Positions 36,120-51,100 are shown, counted from the first letter of the stretch. The stretch is 64,000 nucleotides of DNA from Bemisia tabaci (GCF_918797505.1 NC_092801.1:23498116-23562115), one strand, 5' to 3'. The notes: generated by a model from the letters alone, not told the origin. A program made the numbers and translations.

Positions 36120-39100
36120 TCAGATTCTAAGTCCATCCATATCCTGTGCTAGATCTGGCACCTCCCTTGATTGTTCCAGTGCTTCCTTGTTGAAATACCC
36201 TTTTTTAGAAACGGCGCCTTTGCTGCGGCATTGCAAAATGAAGGTCCTCCATCGTGGGTCCCATAACAGGACATCTGGGTTACCGACTACAATTGAGAGA
36301 GCTCTGGCTCGCGTTAGGGCAACATTCAGACGCTGAAAAAAAGAAAGGCACAGTTAGAGGGGTTTACTTATTTATTAGACAAGGTGGAGAGATGGTGCTG
36401 GGTCCACACCATTTTGCGGGGAAAACAAGGCCGAGAAATTCCAACAATTATTCAATTAGAGTCAAAAAGATTTTTTAGAGACTATTCAGCTCAGGCAGTT
36501 TGCATTTGGAATCAATAATTTTCCAATGCAAAGTGCCTGAGCTGAACTCTCTCTCCCCTCAGTTTTTTTTTTTTTTTTTTTTGGTACTCATTAGAGCAAA
36601 AATCTTTTTGACTCTGATTGAATGATTTTTGGAATTTCTTGGCCTTGTTCTTCCCGCAAAATGGTGTGGGCCCAGCACCATTTCTCCACCTTGTTACATA
36701 CAATTCAAGCTAATTTTTAGTGGTTTTTTTTTCTTTTCTTTTCTTTTTTTTTTTAAAACTTATTTATTAGTAAGCTTGACGAAATCAAATATTTGAGCAA
36801 CTAGATGGCACAAGTACTAGGATATTCTTGGATGAAAGCGTTGAATCAAACAAGTGAATTTTTTTAATGCGTCGCTCAAAAGTATTCTGTGAACTGAGCT
36901 TTAGTCAATTCTATGAAATTAACCTTTATAATGGTAGTCATACACGAAAGGGCAGCTAATGTCATGGTAACAAAATGGCAATGGAATTCTTCATGGTGAA
37001 AAAGCACGCAACAGCTCAATGATTTGTTAGGGTGCTCTTAGAGCACTTTCTAGAACAATTTGATACTCAACCTACCAGTAGAAACTTTTAGATTTATAGT
37101 TTATTTTATTCTTTTAAAAAAGAGTCCTAAAATACAGAAATTATCAAATGACCAACTAATGAATGGTTCTCGAAAGTGGTAAGGATTCACCTTGATGATC
37201 AGTGTAATACTGTGTAGTATGGTAAAAATACGAAGAAAGGTGATTTCCACGGTAATTTTTACAACTGACTTCAGATTTTTAGTTTATCACCCGTTATAAA
37301 TTTGAAATTCTTGGAATCATTATTCTGGACTTAATCAAATTAGGAAAGATAAAGACAAATTGAACTGGAGAGAAAAGCCCCTTAAAAGCCCCCTTAAAAG
37401 CCCTAATCCTTTCCCCTAAAAAGCCCTATTTTATAGCTCTATTTTTCTGACGCTTGTGGATTCGTTTGAAACTTATGAGCATAACAAATCCATACCTTGG
37501 GGTTGCTCAGGAATCCCAAATTGTACTTCAGGTCTTGGTTCAAGACTTCTGCTTTGGACCTAACGGTGCTTACAAGGGTGACGAGTTTCTCAGAGCCTTG
37601 AAACTCTTCGACAGAACCGACTTTAACTGTTGCCCAGCCTTGAAGCTCACAAGCCCGCCGCAATTTCATAACCTGAAAGCAAATGCCTCAAAATCAGTTA
37701 TCAAGAATTAAGACAAAATAGTAACCAATTGGGTTGATCCGACACTGGAAACCTTATAGCAAGTTGATTTGTGGCTCATTTTTGTCTTCAACTGAGCGAT
37801 CGACATGAGGCAATTGCGAAAGTTTTACAAATTTATGACAGTATGATAATGAGAATGGCAAAAAACAAAAAATTGATGTTCCCTAATTTATATTCCTATA
37901 AAAAGCTTACAGGGCTTTTTTTTTTTATCAATATGGAACGCTACCGATTAGGTTCTCTGCTGTTTGGCTTGAAGATAAAATTGCAAGTAACCGCTCGACA
38001 ACCGCCTCAGAGAAGCAATTCAAGCATTATACTGGAACGCATGGAATGGATTGGACCGCAACAGTGGACAGAGATAAAAAAGTATTGCGGTCCTCTGCGA
38101 TTCAGATGAAAAAAAGCTCTGATAGAAGACTGATGCAAATCAGTTGGGAGGTCAGTGAAAGAGAAACTCCGTGATTCCAAGATTCCCTTTTTTCCACTTT
38201 TAAAAAATATTCTTGTCTTGCTATATTTGCTGGTCAACAGTCAAAAATAAGAAATAAAATAGGTGAAAGAGTAAATTTAGTTTTGACACCAAGATTCATG
38301 GCACATCTCTTAAATCCCAATATCTGATGAGTCATTTTCGACTCATGAGTTTAGCCTTTTAAAGGGGACGGCAACCCTAAAATCGAAAATGAGATAGTAT
38401 TGAAAATTGAAGCAGAAAGGTATAAGAAGCAAAATGGTCTTGTCCCGAATGAAAAATTCGCAAAATCGGTAGAGATATAAAAGATTATAAGTCTGACTGG
38501 TCTGACTGCAATTCACACACACACAACTTGAGGTCTGGCGCGTTTGCTGTCTGGTGCTGCGAAGTTGTCTTGAACCTAAGCAAAGAATAGAGTCGGCCCA
38601 GAACGAGCGAGATTGGGGCGAACTAATAACTTATCACGAACGCGCGTCGGCCACTTGCCACCGGAGACAGAATGCAGAGTGCAGACTGCGAAATGCCAGA
38701 CGGAGCTCATGATGTCACGCGCTCAGCTATTTTTTCGCGAATAGCGACTCAACAAATGTAGGTATTCGCAAACAGATTTCAGCATTGTCATTGCACACTT
38801 TTCTTGGTCGATTTAGCCAAACTTGTTTTTAAGGTTGCCGTCCCCTTTAAGTCATGATATGAATTCACCTTCTGAATTTTGTTTATTGGTTATTGACAAA
38901 ATTTTAAATAGGACTCATACCTGCTTATGATATGGAGAAATGATTCCAACATCTTCCTGCTTGATTGTCTGTCCATTGAAACTCCCTGGTTCGAGGATCG
39001 CTTTCAAATATTTTACGATGGTAACGATTTCTGCTCGATTAAACCAACTTAAACAGAAAAAAGTGGTGTCAAAATTAGTCTGTATTATTTTGATATTCCA

Positions 39101-42100
39101 TGATTAAGGGCTTCAACATGTAAGGTTTTGTTAAGATTCAAAAGAGCATCATTTGATTATTGATTTCATTATTTTTAGCAGTATTAATGGATCAGAGGCT
39201 TATGTCAAATATCTTCAAAAAAATTAAAACACATTCAAAGCCTTGGAAAAAGTCTGTACAGCTCTTTTTAAAATTGGATACATCTTCACTCCTTGTTCAA
39301 AGAAATAAGGAGCCTTCTAGTCATTGCCCAGGATACTTTTCCCAATTTTATGATCTCCTTTCCTAATCTTGAATCTTACGAGATGGGAATGATTGGATAG
39401 TTTTACTTTTTCTTACATTGTTTAACTTGCTCGCGTTAGTATCTTGTCCTGGAAAACGCACTTGTAACGCACTTTTCATACAAACCCCAGACCTCCTCGC
39501 TGATTACATAATACTAAGTAAAGAGTAAAGTCATCCGTTGAGAAAGTTACCTCGGTGAGGAGCTTTCACGTTCTTCTTCGCCTTTAACACCATGGAATAT
39601 GACAGGGTAGTTTTTATTTGGTAACTGAGACCAGCCGACTGCCATATTTATTATATTCTTGTCTCCATTGACCTGTAATAAAACGACCGTTAATGAGATG
39701 GAGCAATCAGGACTAATAAAAATTTGGAGGTTAAATTAATAGAAATTACGAGATATTTTGTAACAATACTGGTGTTCTGAAGTCTTATGAATTGGGAATG
39801 ATTAGATAGTTATACTTTTTCTTATGTTATTTAACTTGCATGCATTGGTATCTTGTCCTGAATAATGGTGCGAATTTTAGGCAAAAAAACAGCATTATCA
39901 ACAACAAAAATTGAAATACTTTCATATTGGTTGTATTATCTCCGTATATTGGTGGTTTTAAATTACTTGTAGTCAAATACAAAAAAAGAATGTTTTGAAC
40001 CATTCATTGTGTATTACTTCTGCTCTTGCAAATCACCATTCACACACATCCATAGATAATACATTAGCAATATATTTCAAAAAGCCACTAATTAGAATTG
40101 TGATAAACTTTTTTTACAAGCTTTGCAATTTCATACTCCTTTGATCCGAAAAAAATTTGAACCAATAAACGGGGCTTGCACATCCTTTAGAGATAACGAA
40201 ACTAAGCAGATTTTTCATCTTATTTTGAGCCTACATCATACGTTTTAATTAAAGTGAACCAGCTTGTAACACTGACTTTCCAGCAATCTTTTATTTACCT
40301 TCAGTTCATTGTCATAAAACAATATATTGGAGACTTCAATCACAGCACCATGGGAACGGTGGTTTTGAACCAACTTTGTGATGACATTAGGGTTGTACTT
40401 ATTGTTGTTTTTTTGGTAGAGTTCAAGGCTCATTAACCTTTCTAGAAGTGAAATGTCTGAAAAATTGGAAAAAGCAAAAAATTACAGACAACGAACATTA
40501 AATATCTATAAAATAAACCCAAAATGTAACAATTTATACTTATTTCCTCCTCTATTTTTTTATCAACACATGGACAAACAAGGATGGATCAAAGTAAATG
40601 TAGACTAACTAATTTGCTCTAGCATTACTCCTGCAATGTTCAAACTGATTTGTTCTAATGGCACACCTAATGAAAATCAGATGCAACTATTGCACTTTTG
40701 GCATGAAAAATACTTCATGTCTTGTTTAGAGCTGTGGGTATTAATCGAACGTCAATCGTAATTGCGATTCACTTTTATAATCATGATCAAATTGAAAAAT
40801 TAATCACAAATGTATTCGATTAATTTGACTTCATGAAATTTTGAATTTCCCTCCACGTTTTGAATTTGAAATTCTGCTGCGTTCATTCGAATTTGTGTCA
40901 TTAGCGCACTGCTAGCCTCAAGTGGTAAGAAACCCCACTAAATGTAAAGACGACCCTGTGAAAATATCCGCATTGGGCTTGTCTCATAATACCTTTGATG
41001 GACGAGGCAGGCAGTACATTAAATTAAAAAAAAAAGGTTGTTTTCGGGTAAATGGACACACCCTCTTACGAAATTTACTAGATTGTCATTGTTACCTCTC
41101 TGCTTTGCACTTTTTCAAAGTGTCTGATTGATGTACTTCTTCCTGATGTTATAGCAGAGCCATAAGCACATAGTAAATTCATCCTCCTAATTAGCGATCT
41201 CAAAGTTCTTATCCATTTCAACATTTCTAAAGCTTTGTACGTGTAGAAACATCATGGAAGCATACTTGATAGATTAAGAGGATGAAATTTTAGGATTTAA
41301 ATTTCAAAATCATCACTTTTTTTAGGTACTTACTAAGCCCCATAAGCTCAGATAAACGGCCGCAGATGATAGGTCCTAATTGATTGGGATCTCCAGCGAG
41401 AATAATTTGAGCTCGGCGGACACCGTCTTTCGGTTTGAATCCAGCAAATCCAGAGATCGGAATTAAGGCCTGTGGTTCATCAGCCTGACCACTTTCATCT
41501 ATTATGATGTGGCTGAAATGGTTGTCCAGCCCAAGACCGGCCGTTACCAATCTAATACAAAATTAAAAGGAAAACAAAGTTGGCATTAGAAACTGATACC
41601 GTCTGACGAGGAAAAGTTCAAGCATTTTTCTACCACCATGGGACTCATAACGCCATTTTAAAATTAAAACAAAAGACTTTTAAGGGATTAGTTATTGAAA
41701 ATCGCAGCTTTTACTGAAATTAAAAAAAAAAAATTTAACACTACCATGAAATTATAGGAGAATCAGAGAATGGCTTGTGGATGCAAATGTCTCTTATTCA
41801 CTTGTATTCTTTCTTACTTTATTTCTTATTCCTGACTTTTGGTCAGTCTACCTATGTTAAAAGGTGAGCAGGACATGTGAAGACTGATAATCAATTATGG
41901 GCTGGGTGCCAAAAAGTCGAAAATTGAGTTAGACAGACATTTTGATCTAATCATCAAGGACAACATGCTGCGTTATAACACTAAAGTAGTGCTTGTGACA
42001 ACCAAAAGATATGTTAGTGGTATGAGGTGTAGCAGTTATCTGATATACGAGCGTTGATAACTCAAAAAAAAACTTTTGGCACTGAGCCTGTTGATAAGGC

Positions 42101-45100
42101 TATTCAAAACTTCAGAAGTCCTTATCAAAAAAGAGAGGAAAAGACCAAATTTTTAAATGGTCGCAAATAAAAAGACCAGATGTTAAAATAATAATTAAAG
42201 GCTGGTTTCAAGAGGAGGTACAAAATTTTTCCTAATGGAGCACTACCGGATAAGAAATTCAGCACTACAGCGCATGTTTTTTTAACGTGAATTTCAAAAA
42301 GAAAACGTTGATTGTATCAAAAATTTCCAAAATTAAAAAAAAGAGCAATAAACAATCACAGTTCACACTATGAACAGAAAATAAGTTCCGGCTTGCATAA
42401 AACCATTATTTGTAAGGGCCAAATCAGGCAAAGAAACCAACATGTTAGGCAAATAAGTAGAACTTGGTCTTCCACACATTTCCTCTGTCTCCTTTCCTCA
42501 AAAGACCTTCAATCTTGTGAAGAAAACAAAAGTCAACGGACACGAAAATTTTCCGAATTATATCGAAATCAGTTTACTGCTTGATTTGACTGGCATAGAC
42601 ACTGGTTTTTATATGAGCAGGAAGAGCAAAGTAACAAGGGGAAACAAAATTGTTTTATTCGAACCTACGAGTTGAGTTTGGGAAGTTTTGATGTGTGCGT
42701 TGGATGTGTCTATCCTTGTCTACGCAAAATTTTGAAGAGGAAATATATGTCAGGGTGCTCAGTTTTGTACCTTGACTGATGGTCCATTAGAGTAAATTCA
42801 AGGACTTTTCGGGGCATTGTAAGCCTCACGCCAGTAGATATTTTTTCAGGTGGCGATTATTGGCATAGTGTTAATAAATCTCAGCTCACATTTAAAAAAA
42901 AATTAAAAACAGGTGATGGTATTGATATTTACCTTGCAGATGCCACCAATGTTGTGATTATAATTTTGTATGCTTTAAGTTTACCTACTTCAGGGTACCA
43001 TACTCTCCCGTTACCATCATAATTGCAAGAGGTGGAATTCTTGATTTTCTCCGGAACGGAATCATAGGATCTTGAAACTGAGTATAAACGGTATACATCA
43101 CTCACAGGGATTGATAGTAGAAGCAACTCAGTGATAAGATCAGCAGCTGAGTTGGAAGGCGCACAAATCATGATTTTAAAATTGCGGTCACTTGCTCGCA
43201 GCCAAAGCTATATGAAAAATGTAAATTCAAAATTAATTACAGGACGGTTACTATGCTAATGCTTATGTTATGCCGTTATGCTTATGTTACGCTATGCTGT
43301 TATGTTATGCAGCAGTCACTATTATAAAAATTGTTTGCACAGAGTGTCAGAGAGAAAAGATTACTTATTTAAAATTAAAGATACAATTGATTTTCATTCG
43401 ATGGACAGCGTTTGGAGAGATACTGTTATCTACATGGAGAACCATTCATCTATTTTTTCAAAAACATGTCCAGCAAGATAATTTAGAAAAATGAAAATAA
43501 GTTTTGAGAAACAGAGAGAAATTGCAAAATATACCAGAAAATTTAAAATAGAAACTGAAAAAAAAAAAAAAAATAGACTGATACCTTCCAAACTTGCACA
43601 CCTGCGAGTACGAGGAAACAAGTTTGACTTTGATGACATTTTTAAGCTGTTTCTATGATTTCTTTTTTACAGCCTGCCCACAACTTCAGGCATCCAAAAA
43701 AGCATGAACATATTCGTTAAGAGATTTTAGGAAACGCAGTTAATTAGTTAATTGTTTTCCAAGTTTTTGAAGAGATGACAACTGAGATTTTAGAGCATTT
43801 AGCATTGACTATGCTATTCTAAAGAAGTAGGGACACTGACCTGCTTGACAATTTCGATTAAGGTGGAAGTTTTCCCGGTTCCAGGAGGTCCAAATATGAT
43901 GTATGGAGCGGGAAAAGATGATCCATCGACACAATTCCGCACAGCTTGCATTTGTTCGGGATTAGACTTGATTTTATCATCAAAGAATTCTATTGGCGTA
44001 TCAGGATCAACATTCAGGAGGATATCTTTTGTAGGAAACAGAATGTCGAAGTTTTTCATGCGTTCAATGGCTCGGTGGGCTACTTGAAACTGGTGCGTGT
44101 TTATGTCGAACTGAACACTAACCTTATCACCAGGTTTATACAGTCGGTAAAAGCTGTTTGAATAAAATGAACAAGATTAAGATATCATGTCGAATTAAAA
44201 AGAAAGCGTTCAGTGAAAAATTGAAGTGGATTGCAAAATATTTTATAAAATATTTATATTTTCATAAAATATTCTCGCTTCAACGCAAACCTCCCGAAAA
44301 AGAAAAACGGAGAAAAAGCAAAGAAAGCATACTCACAGTTTTGATGGTGCAACGACAGAAACGTTTATCTCGATTTTCAGGATTGCAGACTTCCTGTCAT
44401 ACTTTCTTTACTACATGGAAAACTATTTGGCGTCATTTCTTGAAAACTATGATGATTTACATCCTCTGAGCGAAGAGTATTATGTGAAAATTACACATTT
44501 ATGCAGTTTTGCCGCTTTAGGCTTTTAAGTACTCGGTTGAAAAGTTGAAATTTTTAAGAGCCAACAAAGTGAGCACTGTTATTATCATAACAGAAAAGAT
44601 GGTCATGACCATGGTTTACCCTCTCTCCTTAAGAGTTCCTGAAAGCGAACTACTGATGGTATAATTGATTGGTGTAGTTGCCATGTTGCAAACTTCCTGT
44701 TACATTTTATTTTATGGAAAGAGAACAAACTGTCATTATGCACTTAACAAAGCCTGCATGATTTTTCTTCGCTCACTTAGGAATATTCTTAAAATATTTC
44801 AAGTAAAGACATAACTTAACCTTGGTTTGAAGTGGTGAAAAACGCAAAAGAGGATATCAATGGCTAAGGAACAATACTGCTAAACTGAAAATTTAAGCGA
44901 AAATGAGTGAGCGACTTTGCCACATTCTACAGTATAAAATACTAAAGCTAATGTTTTTAGTTTTTTCCAATTCCGCGTTTAAGCACTATAATGTATAAAA
45001 AAATGGCAAATCAGACCTCAAAATTACAGAAATGGCGAAGTTTTATCTTCGTCCTGAAAAATCATCGGTTTGCAGATAGGCGGAATTGTTTCTTAGCCAT

Positions 45101-48100
45101 CGATATTTTCAAATATCCTAATACAAGTGAAAAATATGGACCTCACCGAGGATCAAATAGAAGCTCGACTGAATCTTTGTTCACATGCGCCACTTTGCCT
45201 TCATATCTGAATTCTTTGTCTCTGTCCGATCTTATGAAAATACTATCGCCACGAACAACACTCGGGCGATTCTCAACTAATCCTGGAATCTTAAAAGAGA
45301 AGAGAGAGATTAGATTTGGAGTTGCATTACAGATTGAAAATTACAGCTAACCTGTTTTATATGTCAAGGACTCTGTATTCTTGGGTTGGAATTCAACTAT
45401 GCTATTTAAAGAATCCTTGACTTAATACCTTTCCTTGAAAAGAGGGGGATTCTATGTACATAAGATACTCTCAAGAAGATTTCAAGACAAGGAATTTCCA
45501 CGGAGTACCTTAAAATTTAAGCCTTTGTATTGCAAATTCCCTTCATTTTAATACAAAGAATGCTCAATAAAAAACTCTATATACATTTCTACAAGCAGAA
45601 AAACTTTTTTCTTGATGGTCCATGATATTGTCTCCGGGACAGTGACTTAGGACACTAAACACTGAGCATTAGAGCTCTAAAAACAGTTTTGAGCGTTTTA
45701 ATCTTGAATAAAACGATTAAAACTGTTCAAAACTGCTCAAAACTGTTCTCTGTGTAGAGATGACTTGCAACTATAGTTTTTCAGCAGCAGTACCGCTTTG
45801 TTTATCAGAATAATCTTCTGTGAATTAAGACTTCCGTACAATTCATTACAACAGGTACTAAACAATTTTCAGAGGTAGAATCTTCAATAAAGTCACCTTA
45901 GGGGGTTTGGTTTAAGAACTCATCCATGGCTGAGGAACAAGACCACCTTTGCAAACTGATAATTTGAAAGGAAGGAGAAAAAACTTCGCCATTCATGTAA
46001 TTTTAAGGTTGCTCTTGCAATTTTTTCCTACTACAGTATCATTACAGCGCTCCTATATTTTATACTGTAGAATGCAGCGAACTCGCAGACTCATTTTCGT
46101 CAAAGTTGTCTTCGGCAGTATTGTTCTTTGGCCATATACTCAGGTTTTTTTTCACAGGATACAAGGTACAACACAGAATATTTATTGACTCTCATTAATT
46201 CAATTTGAAATTTTCTTTAAAATTAACCCTTGACTTTTATGAAAATTGAAAGTAAACAAGTTGGATTTTGCAATCGCTAGCGATAGCAATATTCGTCATG
46301 GGAACGTTAGCTTCTGGGATATGAAAATGTTAAGGTACAGTTCGTTTGTAGTATCTTCTGAATTGAAGGGGCTATGTAATTTTGTGTTGACATCTCTTTT
46401 TTAACATTTTTAATTATTTTCTTTGCATACAAGAAAGCTGTTATGTACCAATTATTTATTTTCGTTGGATTATATATGGTTTTCGGAAGTTAACGCATTT
46501 AAGTTTCAGGTTCGCTTAAAGTTCGCGTAAAGTATACATAAGGTGTCCCAAAAGCACCAGGACTTGTTCTGTAACTTCAAAAGTAAGATAGATACAGACA
46601 TGATCTTGATCTCATTTTAAAGATCAACTCAATACCTATCGATTAAAACCAAGATCAGCTCAATCGGATAAAAATTGACCGAGTTATGACAGTTTGAAAT
46701 TAGTGAGGAAAGTTTACGCCTACGGTTTTTAAGGAAGATTCTTCTTCGCCGTGAATCGAAAAGTCGGCCCATAAAGAGATGCTTATTGTGTTTTTTTATT
46801 TTCGAGGTGTCATTTATCAACATTTTGTACCATCAAACACAACAGTTGACAGTGCGTATTATTGCAAAGTACTAAAGGAGTTGAGAATGCACATTTCCCG
46901 GAAACGGTCGGACTTGAAAGCTTCGTGGATACTCCATCAAGACAATGCGCGGCCTCACACATCGAGCTTAACACGTGAATTTATGAGTAAAAATGAAGTT
47001 GAAACAATCCCTCATCCCCCTTATAGCCCTGACTTGGCTCCATGTGATTTTTGGATGTTTCCTACACTTAAAAAGGAGCTTCGCGGACGAAGATTCGTAT
47101 CGAAGACCGAAATCCAGAATGCAATTCAAAACTTCTTCAACTCCATCCCAGAGGAAGAATTCAGGAAAACAATGTTGGATAAGTGGCAAGAGCGCATGAA
47201 AAAGTGCATCCGGTTTGATGGACGGTACTTTGAAAAGCAAAAGGAAGTTATGGAAGATTCGGAGGAAAGTGGATAGGAATATTAACTTTTTGAATCCTGG
47301 TAAGCGACAAATCTTCCTAAAAACCGTAGGGGTAAACTTTCCTCACTAATTTCAAATTGTCATAACTCCGTCAATTTTTATTCGATTGAGCTGATCTTGG
47401 TTTTAATCGATAGGTATTGAGTTGATCTTTAAAATGAGACCAAAATCATGTCTGTATCTATCTTACTTTTGAAGTTACAGAACCAGTCCCGGTACTTTTG
47501 GGACACCCTACGTATGATATTTTTACTCTACACATATGCCCGAATACGCATCGTAAGGGACCTATGTGCTTCCTAAGTTGCCAAGTATTAATTATTGTTA
47601 GATGATTGGTCTAAAACATTCAATACAACCAGTAAAAATTAGCTGTCCCCTACGAGATTCGAACCCCCGCTCGCACAAAAAGTGACGCTCTCCCAGAGTC
47701 AGAAAAGTGTCGTAGCTAACTGAGCTATCTCGCCGCTCGGATGTGGATGGAGAAAAAGAGAACAGTTAAGTGATCTCGGACGCTGAGCGGGGCTTCACAA
47801 AAGACGTCCTTGAGATTTCAACGGTTCGGCCACTGGCGTGATAAAGACAACGGATTAAGCGCATTACTCTGTGAGACATTGTTTACCTATGCTGTCATGT
47901 GTCACAAGGTTCATCTCAGCATGCATTTGCGATCGCGGCAGTAAGCTGAGGCAATATTTCTGTATTCATGGATTAAATCCATCAATCGAGTTCTGATTTT
48001 GGCTCATATATCCGTAACGGGTCCTCCAGAGCAATTTTCCACCTTGTACGATGGTTATTATTTCTTTATATCTATGTTTAAAATTTGAGGTGGGATAATG

Positions 48101-51100
48101 GCGGCTTCTCAAGAGCAACGAGGTAGGCGATCTTTTGCACCAACGAACAGAAAACTGATGGCGAAAAATAACCAATCAGAACCTCCCAAAAAAAAGAATT
48201 TGCCCAAAATCGGAACTTCGTGGTTCTGCGCAGATTTACCAGTCAGACACGACATCTCAAGGTGGAAAAAAACTCGCTGAAAGCGAATTTTAGAAATCAA
48301 CACAACTTGACGTAGAGACATGATTGGCTAAAAAATACAACGGTTTTTGATACATTGGAAAATCAACCAAAAATCGAAGACTGGGCGAAACGCTCAAGGT
48401 CGCAGAGGCATAGGGAATCCCATAGCGATAGCAACGGAACGATTGTAATATCATGGGGAACTCCGTTCCCATGACAAAAAAATTAAACCATGTTTGATTA
48501 GTTGTTGAATTCAAAATTAATGGGAAAAAACAAACAGTGAACCATCACTTGTGACTGTTTACAGGAAAGGAAAACTTAGTCCACATGGGCAAAATTTTCA
48601 ATGCAGCCATTTTCGTTGAGTTGAGTAAAAAAATCGGATTTGGAGATTTTCACAAAAACTCTTTCTAGTGTCATAAAGAGAAAGTTGTCAGCCATTAAGT
48701 TTATTCAAGTATCGAAAAAGGGCATGAAGGAACATTATGATTTACTGACTTTGCATCTTGAACATGCCAGATTAGAGTTTTGAAAAGCTGTTTTTCTCTA
48801 AATTACTTTTCTTAAACTTGGAACCATCAAAACTCTAGCTTAGTTTGAACTTTTTGGGCACACTTTATCTAAGAATGTTCAAAGAATGGTTGCTGAGCTT
48901 TAGTATCAATAATTTTCGATGAGTTAATGTGGACCAATGTCACCATTCATCTGCACAATCACATTATGAATGAACCACTCGACAAAGTGCGAATTAAAAC
49001 GTAATGATACATGTTTCCCGACCAAAATTTCACATAGGACATGATTTGGGTAAGGAAAATTATTTGCATCAACTCCTCAGTAAGATATTAATGTTTTCAG
49101 TTCGCAATGGGTACAGGAAATTTGAATGTCTCGCTCACAAGAAAACAAATTTTACAGGAGCCAAATCACGCGCCGCAACGGTTTAGGGAGGGCTTCTTGA
49201 TCACAGTGTTCCTTCCCCACCTTGCGTTGTTTAAAGTGTAAACAACGTACAACAACTGAGTCGAAGCACCAAGATTGCGGTTGGCATTTTTTCAAGCTGA
49301 AGAGACTATTACGGCAACATTTAGTGCCAAATTTTACATACATAGAGCTATCCTTTTTTATGAGCGGGAGGTTTGAATTCACGCATCAATCCTTAAATAT
49401 CTTGGTTAGGAGTTGACTTCAGCAATTTTCGGTGCCAAAATCTTGTTTGACGTTCAATTTTTAATAGGAAACATATATTAGAATGCTTCCTATTTGTGTC
49501 TACTGGTCTATCGCTGAGGATAGAGAGAATTCTCATACCTTAAGAGCAAGGAGCCCTTGATTGGTTGGGGCTTTGAAGAGAATTGCATCATTCATATTGT
49601 AGTCCGCCAACTCTTTTCGAATCTGCATTTCCTCTAAATGTAACAAGACACGGAATCTATCTACGTAATTCTGTTTGGTGAGAACTTCGGAATTCGGCTT
49701 TTTGTGGCAGATCACGTCTCTGAAAAATGAACAATATTTTAAAAAGAAAAATTTCACTTGTTTGAGCAATAATTCATTCAGAAAATAAATTTGATCTCCA
49801 CAATGCTTATGATATTGTCAAGATGGTTTAATCCCCATGAAATTTTGAAAAAAGACGCCTTCAATTTGAAGAATGGACCACTGGACAAGGTACAAATTTT
49901 TGATTTATGTTTCTTAACCAGAATTCCTTGTAGAACACGATTCTTGCATCAAAAATTACTGAAATCATTTCTTATCTAAGATACTAACGTTTTTATTTTA
50001 CATCGGTTACGAGAAATTTAAATTGCCCGATCACATGAAACTTAATATTCTACGTGAGTCCAATCGCTTACTACAACAGTTTCGGCAGGCTTCTCAATCC
50101 AGCACTGTTCATTTCTCACCCTGTGTTGTGCAAACTATAAACAACTTGCTACAGCTGAGCCAAAGCATCAAGATTGAGGTTGCCAGATTTTCTTATCACA
50201 CAGAGTGTCATAGTAATTTTTAACATACGATTTGACTCATGTGGACCATTGAGTTTTCATGAGCAAGAGGTTTGAATTCACGCTTCGAGAAACATTAAAA
50301 ATATTGGTCGGGAGTTAATTTTAGTAATTTGCTTCGCACAAATCGAGTTCTGCATACAATTATGGTTAAGAAACATATATCAGAATGCTTAACTTCCTAC
50401 CTTGTCTAATGGTCCATTATTCAAAAGTTCTTAGCAGAAAAAAAGGGTCATTATTTGAGCCATGAAAAATCAACAGAATTTACTTAACTGTGCACCTCTA
50501 TACAGCCGTTCTAAGGAAAAACACTGTATGAGCTTTCAGATGTTGCCAAACTTCCTCTGACAAAATCACAAATTTTTGGGGAAAATTCTAAGTATTTTTC
50601 TTCTCAAGTTTCGAAGAATTTTGTTCGCAATTTGACCCTAAAAGTCCGAAAATTTCAATGAAAAATGTCGCTAACTTTCCTCATAAGTAAGTATTTTTAG
50701 AGTTAATTGGGCAACATTCGAATATTCATACAGCGGTTTTCCTCCAAACAGCAGTATAGTGAATGTTTTGACGGTTACAAATTACAAGATTTAAAAATTT
50801 GATTATGATCAATGCTAATTGTAAGTCCTCCTTGAAGAATTTTGAGGAAACAAATTGCAAGTACAGAATTTCAGTTTTCACACAAAATGAAAATACCTAG
50901 CAGTTTTGAGCTTTTTAAAGCTCAGCGACACGTTTCTCTCTCAAGTTTAAAAATTACTCCTTTCAAGGCAATTCAAGGACCCTCCAACAATCCCATTTTA
51001 AAAAAATAAGTTCTAAAAACCAAGATGAATAGAAACATGCAATGCAAAAGAGCGAAACTGCAACAATGAATACTTACAGAAGTTTCTTGATTTCTTTTCT

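Noticed and set aside
47641..47740. Functional tRNA gene
   Set aside because: A and B box words are present, but acceptor and T stems do not pair.
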